Positions 34,401-49,400 of a stretch of DNA of 60,000 nt are shown here, one piece after another. Under the pieces are notes generated by a model. It saw only the letters and a program-made list of their open reading frames with translations. It did no database searches and was not told where the DNA came from. The translations under genes and the position numbers were made by a program. Each line of letters starts with the position of its first letter. Position 1 is the stretch's first letter. The stretch comes from Antedon mediterranea (Eukaryota > Echinodermata > Crinoidea > Comatulida > Antedonidae), in contig NC_092679.1 of the NCBI RefSeq assembly GCF_964355755.1, positions 13,260,932 to 13,320,931 of the forward strand. Direction: 5' to 3'.

Positions 34401-37400
34401 TAACTATATTTTTATTATAGGTATTAATATTTATAGTATCTATTTATTTATAATTATATTGGAATAAATTTTATACTTCAAAATTATTTTACCATGCTAA
34501 TCATCAACACACAAAATGAAACTAAATTGTTTAATTCCATTAAATTTTTTTTTTTATGAAGTATAAAAGCTATTAAAATACGCTATTTGTAATTGAAATG
34601 AAATACACGATCTGCCAAATCCTTATATACACGGCCGCCGTCCGTCAAATATAACGCACGTGTTCGCCAGCGCTCCTCCGGAGACGGAATACCAGCGATT
34701 GCTACTTGTTTGAAGTATAGGCTTAGGCCTAGTTATAAAACCTAGGAATTACATGTATTAAAACTTGAAAAGAACATTCCATGATATTAAAATTAACTAA
34801 AATCTAACCAATAAATATGTCAAGGCCTAACGCACGGAAGAAATATCTGTCAAATATAACGCACGATTTAGAAAGGTCAGTCAAAACACTGAGCAAATTA
34901 GCCTAGGCGTGTGCCTATCGCTGTCGCTTGAGACAGTTCGCCCTAATAGCCGTACCGAGGTAATTATTAGGCCTAAAATACCATTAGAATTAAATATATA
35001 AAGCCTAAACTATGTATTTATGTTCTAAATGTATTTATTTATGATTTCTAATAATGTTAAGTACTTACGTGCGTTATATCTTGCGTGCGTTATATTTTTG
35101 ACAGAAACTAGTTTTCGTTGTTTAGCGACGCAAGTTTACATTCTGTGAAGAATTTTTGCAGCGGGAAGCCATCGCGGGAGCTATATTTGTAGGCTGCCAT
35201 GTAGTATCGTCTGTTTGCTCATTCTCGGCGGTAATGACAGGAAAACATTGCGTGCGTTAGTTTTTGACAGACAATGGTGACATTTTTTTTAAATCGGGAT
35301 TTATATACAATTAAATTACATAACATTTAAAATCTGATGCATTATATAGAGTAAACATATCCTTGAATTGTTTAACATTTTGGTTTTCGTATTGCCGTTG
35401 TTCTAGGCCTAACCCAGCCTAGGCCTAGTCAAACTTGATTGTTGACGGACACAGTAACGCACGTCAGCACAAGCAAAGATATTAATTTATTATACAAAAA
35501 TAAAATATTGTGGTGTCAATATATTGATTTTATTTATTGTTTATACATGTACTTCCAATATCCCAATCAATATTTTTTATTATACTTCACAATTATCAAA
35601 TATAAATTGGATTATGAAGTGACACTCAAAATGTTACAAATTCATGGTGTGAGAATAGGCCATTATCACAACAAATTTGAAATTTAAAAAAAAAATAGTG
35701 GGTGGAGTGAAATGAAACTGTGTAAGTTATACCGTTGCATGTTAAACTATCTATTAATTCCCTACACATATTAGTGTATAGTATATAATATTTTTTATAA
35801 ATACAAATTAAAATGGCATTTTATGTAACACCTTAGCATATTTTGACTCATATACAATTGGCTGATTGCTAAAGCCATATTGGGAGTACCTCAATAACCA
35901 ACTTTGGTAAGAATGTTATTAATTTCCGATGACTAGAATTCATTAAAACTAGTTAAAAATATGTAATAAAATGAGTGTAATGTTATGGAATTAGCACCTT
36001 TTTTTATATGATATAAAAATGCCTAAATGTATTATACATTTAAACATTAAGAAAAAACGTTCTGTAATGCCACTTTTTAAATAACTGCTATTTTACAATC
36101 TGCTTCAGCAGAATGGAAACTACACATACCTTCAGTGTCCTCTTTATCGACAACATTAATTTTCCTAATGACATAGCATTCTTTAAAACGATACTCTGCC
36201 GGTGTACTCGTCACAGACCTTCTTGTATTTAATTTCACACAAACCATCATCGCATCAAATAGATAAACATGTCTTTCCGTCATCTTGAAGTTGAAAGAAA
36301 TAGATCAAGAATACAAAGTTGAGAATCTTTACTAAAACTTTACTTTACAGTACGACTCCTATTAAACGGACAGCTTCAGGACACAACAGCTTCCACCCTA
36401 AAAGGGTTGGCCATAGTATTAAAAGATACTTCCCCTCGTTTGTTTCACAGGAATGTGTGATAATTAATAGCAATGTCCAATGTATTTTCTTTTAAGGAAT
36501 CACATGGTATATCACAAACCTGAAGTTACTAGTGTTTATTCGCCAATGCCAAGAATAATAAGTGCATGCTTTATGTCACAGGAAGATGTAAATGATGAAC
36601 CAACTCCAAATGGATATCCAAATGGGTAGGGGTATATTATTTAGCAAAATATATTTTTATGGATCTACATATTAACTTAAATAGTGCAAGAAAAAGTTAT
36701 TATGGTATATATAAATAATTACTTACCCTTTTGCCTACCCTCCCTAGATTCCCCTCCATAATAAATTCATTACACACACTACATATGTCTTTGCCTTCAA
36801 ACCCCTCAATGCTCTTTTGAATATTGTTCATCCTTTTTACACTTTCTTGCTTAGCTGCACTTCTCCTCTGTAGTCTCATAAACGAACCCCTGTTGTCAAA
36901 AAAAAGACATTGTTATTAGAAGAACGCAAGAAGCAAAATTCATGGATTCTAATTGTACAAAATCTGAATCAGACAAACACAAAATGGATCATATACAGAC
37001 TCATAGCAACAATTTGTCAGCAAGAGTTTTCATACACACATAAACACACAAGTTTGTTTTAGTAGCAAAATAAATCTACTAAATATACTGTATTACCCAA
37101 GTTAGTGTTAAAGAGCTTGAAAGATCAATCACAATATAGAGTTAAAATAACTTTTCTTTTATTTTTATTTTAACTACTTTTAGACTTTTTCAAAATTGTA
37201 GCTTCCAAGTAAATTATTATTTACAGAGACATGATGTGGAACACAACTTCAATACAACTAAGTTAAGTTTTATTCAAGTTTTCACAAATATCAAAAGTTT
37301 GCAAACAAAAAGAAAGAACTTCCTCTTATTGCTTCTGCAACAGACCTAAGCTGGGAGATTTTGGGTAACAGAGCATTTTGGTAATGAAAAAGAAACACCT

Positions 37401-40400
37401 AACACCCTCCTCCTCCCCATATGCATTATTAAGTGTGTGGTACCAAAACTGAAGAATTGATGTAAATTAAGTAGTAACTTCATTTTCAATCTGATTTTAA
37501 AAGAATGTCGTTTAATAAGTATTTCATATTTTCGAAAGAAATGACACTGACATACCCTGATCGCCTCTTTGGTAAACCGCCAACACATATCCTCTCAAGT
37601 TCAGTTTGAACCGCCATTAGTGCCCCAGATGCCTGAAAACACAACATCAACATTAAATTTAAAACATCAGAATCAATCAAGTTGCCATCAAACAAGTTAA
37701 CATTCTGTTATCAAGTTTTGACAAACAACAAGTACATTTAACAAGCCAACCATGGACACCCTTTCCCTTTAATGTTCGGTTTTTACAAATATTCTTTGAA
37801 AAAGTGTTTTTTGGAAAGAATTTAGGACCATTTAATTTGTTTAGGTTTTAATTTACTCAATCAAAGAAATTCATTTTGTATAAAAAAATCCTTCCTACCG
37901 TATAAACTTTATGCGGTAGATAGTAAACTAATAAGCTTCGGTGACTAACCCCAAACTCTACAATTGGGGTAGCCACAGAAGCTATCACAATATTAATTTA
38001 GTTAACTCAAAGACGTAATAATAATTAACTAGAGAGTCAGCTAAAAAAAACCATCATCATTGAAAGGGCCATACGACATTACCCAATCAGATGCACCAGT
38101 TTGAAGAACTCACTGCTTGTTCGCATCATACACTGTTGGCTAGATGACTCTCTAATTAATTATGTAACCTCTTTGACTCAAATAAAAATCTGTTGTCTTA
38201 GCAGAAGTTAAAATCAGAGGTTAGCAAGGTGAAACAATAATATGATTAAAGTGCTAAACAAAAACAATTGAAAATTGTTGATTATGTAAGTTTTGCATTG
38301 CTCAAATTCTCATTCTATAATATTTGTATGATTCAATTTTTCTTATTGACAGCATTTATAGGTTTTAGTTGCATAAGCTTTTACCAGTGTGGTTTTGTTG
38401 CATTGTTCATCAAAACCTACCTAATTACATAAATATACCCTTAATAGGTTATATTTAGCATTAGTGCATCCTAATCATTTTTCTATGTTAATGTCTATAT
38501 AGCATGTGATAATTATACCGCGTCTAATATTTAGCTAGCGCCTTATAGCATAAATTACATTTTGGCTTAGAAATCTTGGTGCATAGTGTTATTATATGGC
38601 AGTTGATTAACTGAAAAGATACAAATTTGTCAACAAAAATCATGCAAGAACAAAATCAGCATTAAATAAAACATTGTTGCAAAGGGGTAGTTATACCTAC
38701 CGGTAGGCAATAACTCCCGACTAATATTTATACAATGAAGATTTAAAATGTTGCGTAAATTGACCATGCTATATATACCAAGTTTGTTTCCATCTCTTAA
38801 GATCAAACATGCGATGTATTTTTGGCTACTGTTAGTAGCATACAGTTTTATTCTAAGCAGGTTTATTATAGAATTATCAGGTATGGCTAGCAATTAACTT
38901 TAGGCATGTTTAGAATCAGAATCTGTTCAAACCCAAATAGTCTAATACCAAGCATTTAGGCATTTATTCCTATGGACTACTATTAGAAGTCATAATATAC
39001 AAATAATGAATGTTTAATAGTGCGTACTATTGCACGCCATGTGACCCACAATCGTCCAATCAAATGACAGGAATTTATTTAGGTGTTATATAATAAACAA
39101 TATTCATTACTGACTTAAAAAAAAGGTTTGTTTGCTGTTATGTTAAGTAAAGTACACAAAGTACATTTTTAAAAGGAGGGACAATTTTCTTTCCCCACGT
39201 TCTTAAAACTTCTAAGACATAGAAATTGAAGCTATAGTGAAATTATAACAAAGTTTTGAAAATGAAAAAACATTAATAGAGTAGAACCGTAAAAGGAGGA
39301 TACCTTTTGGACTTGTAGGATTTTTGGACAGCAAACAGACACTTTTGTTTAGGTCTAAGTCCATAAACTATTATTAGTAATAATACATTAGTGCATATAT
39401 TTAGGTGTAGCTATCAACAATATACATATTAGGACCTCTATTAGATAATTACTTGATAATGACAAATTAGTTATTTGTTATAAAGAAATATTATGTTAAA
39501 TTCTAAAGCCATAGTACCTGGTTAATAATAGCCCTTTTATTAGCACAAGTACTGACTATGACAAAATTGGCCAATTCGTGTTCAAACACCAAGCATATAA
39601 TAAATGATAATGACAGTTGAAAATGAGGTAAACAAAAAGCATATTAAAAATAATAGGTGATACAAACCACAGCATTCTAACATAAAGAAAAAATAGAAAA
39701 CAGCAAGCACATACCAACATGCTAAAAATGCATACTTAAACAAATAAATACAGAATAAAAAATAATATATTTAAAAAAAAAAACAAAAAAAAAAAACACC
39801 AAGATAAAAAAGAGGGGACACGAAAAGCCTCAAAACACGGAGAGAGATTATTTTTTTGATGACAGACCCTGTAGTCTTAGGAAATGCTTTTAGTTTAATT
39901 TTTTTTCTCCCAGTTTATTTAAAAAGTCCGCAGGAAAATGAGGCAGTCCATTTGTGAAAACAAGAGTGAAGTGATATGAGTTAGCTATTAAACATGATTA
40001 TTAATAATTGATTTTTGTTAGTTTCCTTCAGATTTGTCACATTTCAGGTGTGTCAGACAATGGAATGAATTAGTGCACATAGGTTGAGTACTACACTCAA
40101 TAAGAGGGTGGCCACAATCAGAGGACGTGCTGAATCCGAGGGCGACTAAAATTGCGCAATGTCAAACGTATAAATTTATCCACAATTGATTGCACCCCGA
40201 CTGGAAGGGATCACCCTCAGATATTTGAGTGCAGTTTTAGGTGGGCCTAAGTAAGTTAAGGGTTGTCTGCATTTGGTACCTGTTTAAGGCTTTCTTTGTC
40301 TTCCTCGTTGGGAGAAGTTTTCAGCAACAACTGAAAGAGACGAAAGAAATGGTAAAAAATACTACTACCACACATACAGGGATCTACCGTATAAATTTGA

Positions 40401-43400
40401 ATCAATACCCATGGGGTGTTTTGGAAGGTGGTTTATTCGAGGAAGATCGATAATCAGTTGGTGAATACTTTCAAATTGTCTGCAGTTACATAAAATTTTC
40501 GTACACTTATTACATAATTTCAAGATAGCACTGTGATTTTAGTTGCTAGATATAAGATGAAATAAATGCCCGGGCATTTTGAAGAAAGAAATTCTTTTAA
40601 GCGACAGGTTAATCCAGTAGAATGCTTAAATCAAGAAAAAGAATTTATTCAAATAAATACGGTATACAGTCCAACTTAAAGCACAGGACTACAAATAATA
40701 TGGCACAGACGAATACTCGGGTGGTGTAAAATAATGGACACATACGTTAAAAAGGGGTTAAAGGTCATGGCAGCAAAGTACATTTTCATGCATATTGTGA
40801 CAACTTCTAAATTATTTTTCAGACAACTTTATTAATCTGGTATAAATAAGGTAAATTTGCTGTTGTACGCAATAATAAAAAAATATGAATCAATTGTTAA
40901 AATGACATCACATTTTTATTGCAGGAAGCTAAACATGATACTTGTTATTAAAATTCATACAGTAAATAAAAAATTATTCAAATATATTAAAATAAGAACA
41001 ATTTTAATATCTTTAATATATCTACTTTTTCTCAAGCAGACATACTGAAAATCCAATTTTAAACACAAATAGCATTGCATTTAAAAAATGTATTCACTAC
41101 ATTCTGTTCTCTTTCAAGTATGAATTTTAGTATAGTATAAATAGAGTCACTTTTATAAACAGATAGTACTAAATTAATATAAAGAAAACAATAAATTTAA
41201 AATAATACTAAATAGGTATTAAAATAAATTTGCTGGAAACAAAATCCCTTTTTTTTTTTATGTAGAAAACTCTAATAAAATGGATTTAATAAATCAAATT
41301 TAGGAATTATCACTATAGGCTTGATATTGATGATACTGAGAAATTTTTTCATGATATTTCTAATCTGGTTTTCCATAAAAAAAATTCTTACAGTATATGA
41401 TAGAAAGCTTGTTTAAGTCTTACAAAGACTTGGATAAAGGGTATTTTAAACACTAAAAACTTAAAAAGTCTTTGCCAGTTGACTTCAAAGCCAATAAAAT
41501 GATTGATACATTAAGATGTGCCTGCATTGATCTCGCGTCTACTGTGTAGTAGCCTAGGGCTAGGTTAGGTGTATTCGCTTTGTCAAAAAATTGAAATATT
41601 TAAGGTAAGTACATTCAACACCCTTCACTGTCTGTTAACTCTTCGTCTATTTCGTTTAACATCTCAAAATCGATTGGCTACCAATGAGGTTTCTTGATGA
41701 GTGCGAGACATATACATAGCCTACTGTATTATTTAGGGAAATAATTGAGGCATAGTAAATTGACAGTGGTAGTGTCAAAGGGATTTTGAACTATTCACCC
41801 AGAAAACGCCCAAAAACATAAATAGCAATACATAACAAAGTACACAGACAAAACAATACAATTAGTACTACTAAAATACACACTAGTTCTACAGACCAAT
41901 GAAAAATAATGCAAATACAATAAACCATATGAAGAAAAAAGACACAAAAAAAAGAAAAATAAACAAAAAGAAAAAAGAAACATCCTAATATACAGTACTT
42001 CAAAGTTGGTAGAATGTATGAATTTAATATTTTTTAAATTCCAGTAATTCAATATTCCGTGTTATGATTAAAATAGGTTTCACTTAACATTCCTAATTAG
42101 ACATTGAAGTTAACAACATTTTATTTAAATTTGTTACATTACAGTACAAGTTTAAAAAGACATTTAGTAATCTACATTAACTACAGTACTCTTCTGTTCT
42201 TGCAGTCTTTTATCATGTCCACAACATACTGAGTTCCGTTGCTGCTTTGAATTGTCTACCTTGTGGTGCTAATGTTGAGTGGTAAATGTAGTCACTTGAA
42301 GGGCTAGCCTTATACACCTAAACCACTTTAGCTAAGTTTAAGTTGAGGTCAGAAAAATGGTTAAATATAAATGTGAATGAGGAGAAGAATAGCCAGTGTC
42401 TTGCAGCGTAACTTGGCCACATACAACAACTTTCATCTTTCCTAAGAGTCCTTTGTGTTGAGTAGTCAGTCACACAACGACAGAGGTCCAGATGGATCAG
42501 AACATCGGGGAAACCCCAACTCTTCATGAACAATTTATACATCGGACCTCCAGTTTTAAGTGCTTATCCAAGAAAATGTTCTCTGACCACCATCAATTTT
42601 ATGGCTATATGCTGTGGTGCCTTATCTGATAGGCCACTCGAATGTAAATGCAATGATTCAAATGTTGAAAGTTACTTTTCAAACGGACCATTTCGGTCAA
42701 AATAATTATAAAATATACATGACATTAGGGAGCTTTCGATTTGCTACGACTGGGGACCAGCGAACAACGTAGGTCAGGTCAATCAATGAGGGACCTAGAA
42801 CCATCAAAGCTATGTCGAGGTGAGGAGAGAGTACACACATCCCATTATTCTTGCACAATGAATTACCATTTGGTCGTTGGTCAGTCCATATCAAAAGCTC
42901 TCTATACCCTTTGAATGTTTTTCTCAAAACTGGATGAGAAAGTATACCATTAGAGATGACACGATACAATGACAAATAATAGATTCATTTGGAAATTGAA
43001 AATTATCAGTGTATTGGTAATTAGTTCACTATATTGTAGTATTTTATTAACTCCAGACAACTGCATTCATCTTTGTCTATTAAAACCAGGTGTCATATTT
43101 ACAAAAAAAAAAAAATCTTGATTCAAAATATGTATATAATAAGCATCAGTATCATAGTAAAAATTTGCATTTAACCAGACCAACAATAACATACGGACAT
43201 CAAAAGAATAATCTACACACTTACAAATTTAAAAAAGTAACAAACAAAATTTACTCTTTAAAAAAATCACAATAAAAGTAGAATCATGCATATAGAATTA
43301 TTTAGAGGCATACCTTTAATGTATCAAAGTAATGATAACAGTGATAAATTGGTTCCAGTAGCAGCTTAGGTAACACATATGCTACAGCATCTTTGAAACC

Positions 43401-46400
43401 ATGGTTGATTGTCTGGAAAAACATAAATTTAGATAATTAATATTGACAAAATATCAGACATTCCAACTCACAATTTCGTAAGGTTTACAAATGTGTTTTA
43501 ACAGATTTAAAATTCATCACAAAATATCTCGGAAATGGTTGGAACGTCCGAAATATTTTACAGCTAAATGTTTTCTGTAACTCTTATACACTGACGATAC
43601 TATTTTTTGCATTGAACAAATAATTGGAAATCAGTTCATTTTTAAAAACTGGAAAAAATACTGTAAGATACTTCACAAGGAAGTAAGCTCAACACAAGCG
43701 AGTTGACCAATAACAGTTTGACCATTTCCATAATCCATCACTTGTGATTGTCAACTAACTGCTACACACAGAATTATATTGAAAAAAACATCGTACCGTG
43801 ATACAAACATATCAACTCTTGATTATACTAATAATATTTTCACGTATGGTTGAGTAAACTAATGCTATGAATTTACTCATTATTGAAACAATTTGAGAAA
43901 ATCATTGTTTTTAAAATAATAATGCCCACATTGCGACACATGTCTTTATGATAGACTAATTATCAGCCCACATTGTAAACAGAATACTACAACCTACTGT
44001 ACTCATAATCAATAAAATATTCATAAATGAATGTGACTCATACACTTGATTAATAGATTGTCAACAACCATGAGATACTTTACAAGTACAGTAGAAACTG
44101 CCCTTGAGTTTAAAAAAGGGGTTTTCCTCTTGGATAGGTTATTAGAGGTATGCAATGCAACCATTCATGCTTATGTATCTCCTGTATACAAAAAAAAGGT
44201 GTCCATTCCCAGGAAGGTATCAGCTTACCAGAAGTTTGCCAATAGACCAAGATGATCAAGTAAAATGGCTGAGCGGTTAACGCAGGGCAGCCATTTACAC
44301 TTAACTCTATAATAACAATAGTTTTTGACCGTTACTTACTATAAAACTATTTACACAAGTTATCATTTACAGTACATGATTAAAAAAACTATACAAAAAA
44401 AACAAAAAGAGACACAACTGATACAATTTTTTTAAAAAAAGAAAAAAAATTGATGATATACAAGAACACATATAATCAGAAAACATATCTTTGTTATTAA
44501 AGGACAGTGATTTGTTTATATAAATAACTATATTGTTCTAATTGCAATGAAATAATGTCTTAGTAAATTATCTAGAACATTTTTGCCTATGATGATCCTT
44601 TAGAATATGCTTGCAAACTCCAGTGTAGTGTGTGAATGTGTAACTAGTGTGATCAATTGCAGCCGCCATATTGTGTGGTCCCCTCTCAATGAAGAATGAC
44701 TTTTTGAACTGTGATAAATGGAGTTGATGATCTAGTACTTATAGTATATCTAGGTAGTATAAAAAGTTTATAAGTGTCAAAGGTTTTTGTTATAAATTGA
44801 ACATGATAGCAAATCTAGTTCAAAGATGACTATTGAAGTGTTGTATTTCACACCAATATGATTTCTGTTGATGAGTCAAATAAAGGTGGGTGTCAAGTTT
44901 GATACAATTATAATCATGATTCAGAGGCCACAATAAGGATCGTTTGAAAAACACAGACAATTTCTATTAATTCTTTGATATTGTTGATAAATTAGGAAAC
45001 TTTATTCTACCATATATTTTGGTGTACAAGTCGCACCTACCTGTGTATAAGACGCAGCCATAACAGAGACTGAAATATTAGTATTTTTTATGTAATCAAT
45101 GTATAAGACGTATTTATTTCTAGGCCGAAATTTAAACATTTTACAACCAAAACAATGGTATTTTATTTATTTATTTATTTATTTCATACTCATCCAACAG
45201 CGAGTAACCCGCCAATTACAGGATAAACTATTTAATAATTTCACAAGACAAACATATACACAAGATGCTCTACATAAACAAAGACTTATTATTAAGTCTT
45301 TGGGAGTGGAGTTGTAAATTGTCATGAGAAAAAAACCCTGACATATGACAGGACTTGAACCCAGGACCCTTAGATTTGTAGCCAAGCATCATAACCACCA
45401 AGCCACAGCTCCACTTTAATAATAAAACAATGATATTTCAGACCCATTTATTAGAATCAAGATGATATGATTTTGTTTGTCCTTTATTACATTGTAATCA
45501 GTCTCTAGTTCAAGTGAACGTTCCATGAAAATGGAAATGCCCACATTTCTTCAGTTATGATGCACTGTGTGGTAGGGCTAGCCTACTGTATGTGTATTTA
45601 AGTGAATTTAATTTGAATGTCTACCTTCTATTAAAAAAGTGTTTCCTCCTTTGTATACTTTCTTTTATTCCAATTTCACTGAGAAATTTATTTCTGGCAG
45701 TTTAATACTTTATGGTTTTGATTTAGCTTTTAGCTTATTTTATATCTCCATTGACATTCAGCCACTGATACCCACAGCATTGTCATTTTAGATTTATATA
45801 CTGTACTACTATACATACAGTAGGTACTCTTTCAAATTTTCCCAAAAAACATAACTATGTCCCTGAAGTGCAATTATTTCTTTAAGCTTGATTCACACTA
45901 GGACACAAGGGTACAGTATGTGCACAATATGTAATTTGACCCATGAAAGTGGTAGTTCAGATGATCCGTCAGCTTTGCAGACAAAAATTCCAGCCTTGTT
46001 CTGATATAATCACTATCGATGCATTTCGGCGATAGTAGCAATTACAAGGAAAAATTTCTAGATCTTCTGCTCATTGTGCAATCATTTTTTTAAGCTTGGT
46101 GCCCATTAAAATTAAAGGGTGTCTGCACTAAGCTACTGTTCAGATGATCAGTCAATTGGATTATCTAGTGAAGTTTTTTTAAAGGGTTTAACAATAACAA
46201 TAGACTGGGAATAAACTGTTCTATTGTTTTCCTGAATCTTCTGCAGGACCCGTTTTTTTACATTTTTTATTTACTAGCAAAGCACAGTTTAATGCACTTT
46301 ATACATTGCAGGGGTCCCAAGTCTACCGCTACTCGCGGTAGTCTACCGCTTTTAGTACCCATCTACCGCGCTACCGTTATCTCGACGTTTTCTACCGCAT

Positions 46401-49400
46401 TTTGATTTTTTTTACCGCATTTTCAAATTTCCCCATATTTTTGGCCAAATTGATTTACGGTTACACCCAGGCTCAGCCCAGGTCAACAATAATCAATAAA
46501 TAACTAGACAAAAGTGAGGCAGGATGTTGAAACAATGTCTATTCATGCAGTCTCCGTGGTCTATTATTGTATTTTTATTTGTATGCAATGCCTTTGTTAA
46601 ACCGTAACAATAATATAAACATGCACGGGTACTACACGCCGGACGTAGAAAAAAAAGAAGCGTGCAACCAACCGTGAATCAATCACGTGGTCACCGGAAT
46701 ACGCGATTATCAATTTTGGGAGGATCCAAGTTTTAACTAATAAACGCTTTGATTACACAGTGGTTGAGACACGTTTTTAATAGTTATTACATTTTTAAAC
46801 ACCCTCATAATTAATGGACTCTACCAATGTTGATCCGCTGCAAAGAACAACAGATCGCACATCGCACGAGGTTGTTGAGGCGGTGTTTTATTTGGTTTTA
46901 CTGTACGATCCGATAATACAAGCATATGGATTCGCCAAGCAAGTAGGCCTACGTTTAATAAAAAATTACCTAAGATTGTTGTAAGCTCTTTTGTTCAAAC
47001 TTGTTATTTATATAGAAATAATCCACCCGTTCCGGCATGCACGCTAGGCCTCTATTCTAGCCTAGGTCTACTCCTCGATCGATGTCGATGGTGGGGAATT
47101 TCCCAGCGATAAGAAATCAGCGAAATAGCTCATAAACGGCCTACATTTTAATGTTATATCTTTAATGACAGTGTAATTACGTATGGATAAAACAATATAA
47201 AACTCAATGTTTTTCATCTGAAATAATATGATAACTCGCGTAATGTAGCATAAGACGGATTCGGAATAGTTATTTCTTATTATTATTATTTTTTTTTTGG
47301 GGGGGGGGGCGTTTAAAATGGTAGCTAGCTAGGGCCTAGTAGAAGCCCTAGGCTAGGCCTGTGCCTATGTAATTAAGTTAAATTATTTTATATACTGAAT
47401 TTTAGTTAAAATACAGTATATATTTTTTAAATTCTTTGTACTGAGGATGTGTCCATAAAAAAAATAAGAATGTAAAAATACTGATGGATAAACCTACAGG
47501 GGCGGATCCAGGATTTAGAAATAGGGGGGGCGTAGCTTTGCGAGCGAAGCGAGCAAACATTGGCTGGGGGCCAGGGGGCCGCCAAGGGCCCCCGGTCGGG
47601 GTCTAGGGGCTGAAGGCCCCTGGAAATTTTGGCGTTCTAGCGCATTGTAAGTCGTTTAAAACGATTTACAAACAATTCATAATGTCATTTACCAAACACT
47701 CTAAAGCTCGCAAATTACGACATGTGGAACATGCAGCTGATACTTACCTAGGGTACCAAAGCAAGATAACAACTTGCCTGTACTTTACATCTAAATTTTT
47801 ACAACGCGACGATGTTTTTCAGCTTTTATATAAGCATAAACTTGTCCTAGCCTAGGCCGGTATTATTTTCTTACACGCGCGCCGGGTCGATCGCGGTGAC
47901 TACTTCTTCGCATCCATCATCCATGCAGCTAAAGTAAAATGACGTCACGTTAAAGCGGGTCGTCACAGAGTCTCATGCATATTAATGAAGCAAACTTGCT
48001 GAGAGTGTTTTCCACCACCACGCAACACATGCGACGCGAGATTTATCGAAACTCCGAGCCATCGACTGACGATCATGTTTTTGACAATTAAAATCACGGC
48101 ATATTCAACGACCTGGTTTAAACGATCGTTTAAAAATTAGCGGTCCGGCTCGATCATCATTATACATTATATTTAGTGATTTGAAAAAAACAAAACACCC
48201 CTTTTGTCATCGCGATTTGTTTATGAGAATCATCGACGGAAAAGCAAATAAAACACTACAAGGGTCATGAAATTCTGCATGCAGCATTGTTAATATTTTA
48301 ATAGTATGTTTTAATAAAATATAGGCATAACGGGATAATTTTCATAGGCACTACAGTCCTAGCCTTTGTTTTTATTGTATTTAATAAATGGGCGCGTAGT
48401 GTAGCACTGACCATGTGACTTCATAAACTCTATTGATCGTCGGAGGTACGTACCGCTACTCTACAATACGGGAGTGACGATCACAAAGGATGCCGACCTG
48501 CTTAGTAAAACGCGACCAAGCTCACCACGTGGCTTTTATCAACTTGCTCCTTTTAGTTTTACACATAACTGTGAATGATCGTTGGTAACTACGCTAGAGA
48601 TTGATAGTACACAAAGGATGTCGACGTACATGCTTGGTGAAATGCGATCAAGCTGACGATGTGCTCCGACGTACTATTTTCACTATGAAAATGATACGTG
48701 TTTTTATAATCTATTTAATTTAAGCGTACGCCCCACACGCCCCCCGCTAGATCCGCCACTGAACCTATGTAAAAATTAAGCCAACTTATGTGTAAATATT
48801 GTATATACTGTATATGTAACATATTTAGTTAATTAATTAAGAGACGTAAACGACACGCGTGTTGATTTTCGATTCCCCGCGCGTTGACTTTCGACGAATT
48901 GAATGTGGTTCACGACAAAATCTCCTGCGAATGGACTTTCCCAAGTTGGGACCTCTGACATTGTTCCTTCCAGTTTAAGATTTGTTAGATTGCAAATGCG
49001 TCCTTCAAATTACTAAGGACAGATGATAATATTTTACTCATATTCATATTATTTTCTTTATTCACCAATCAATCAATATTGCTATTGTTATTTGTTAAAT
49101 AATATCATTGAGGTAAACGACCTGAACGTATAATACTTACTTCAAAGTACATTAGCATGTGTGGTTTTGCCAGCAACCGGCTTAATGTTTCTCTACACTC
49201 TTTGCTCATAATATCCCTAGCATAAGATGAGTAAACCTCAAACTCAGCAGCCTGTAAAAGAAAAATAAGTAAATATGTATGAAGTTCAAAGAATTGAAAC
49301 AGTCACCAAGCATAATTGTGCTTGGCGGAGGTGGGCAGGGACACCCACATTCAAATTCTTCCACCCACCATAAAACTAATTCCAAGGACTTCCATCAAGC

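Larger units (their letters stand above)
43413..46308. other. SOS intron, part left of the hAT nest
   Basis: AT-rich with the SINE at 45190-45414 and a tRNA-like relic at 44262. Otherwise no supported feature. Confidence 0.4.

Noticed and set aside
41791-42052. Overlapping minus-strand ORFs rich in Phe, Leu and Cys
   Set aside because: A-rich plus-strand sequence yields Phe-rich frames; no start context, domain or splice logic supports a gene.
42706-42975. 89-codon minus-strand ORF
   Set aside because: No recognisable domain, and no SOS homology is missing at this point; the region looks repetitive.
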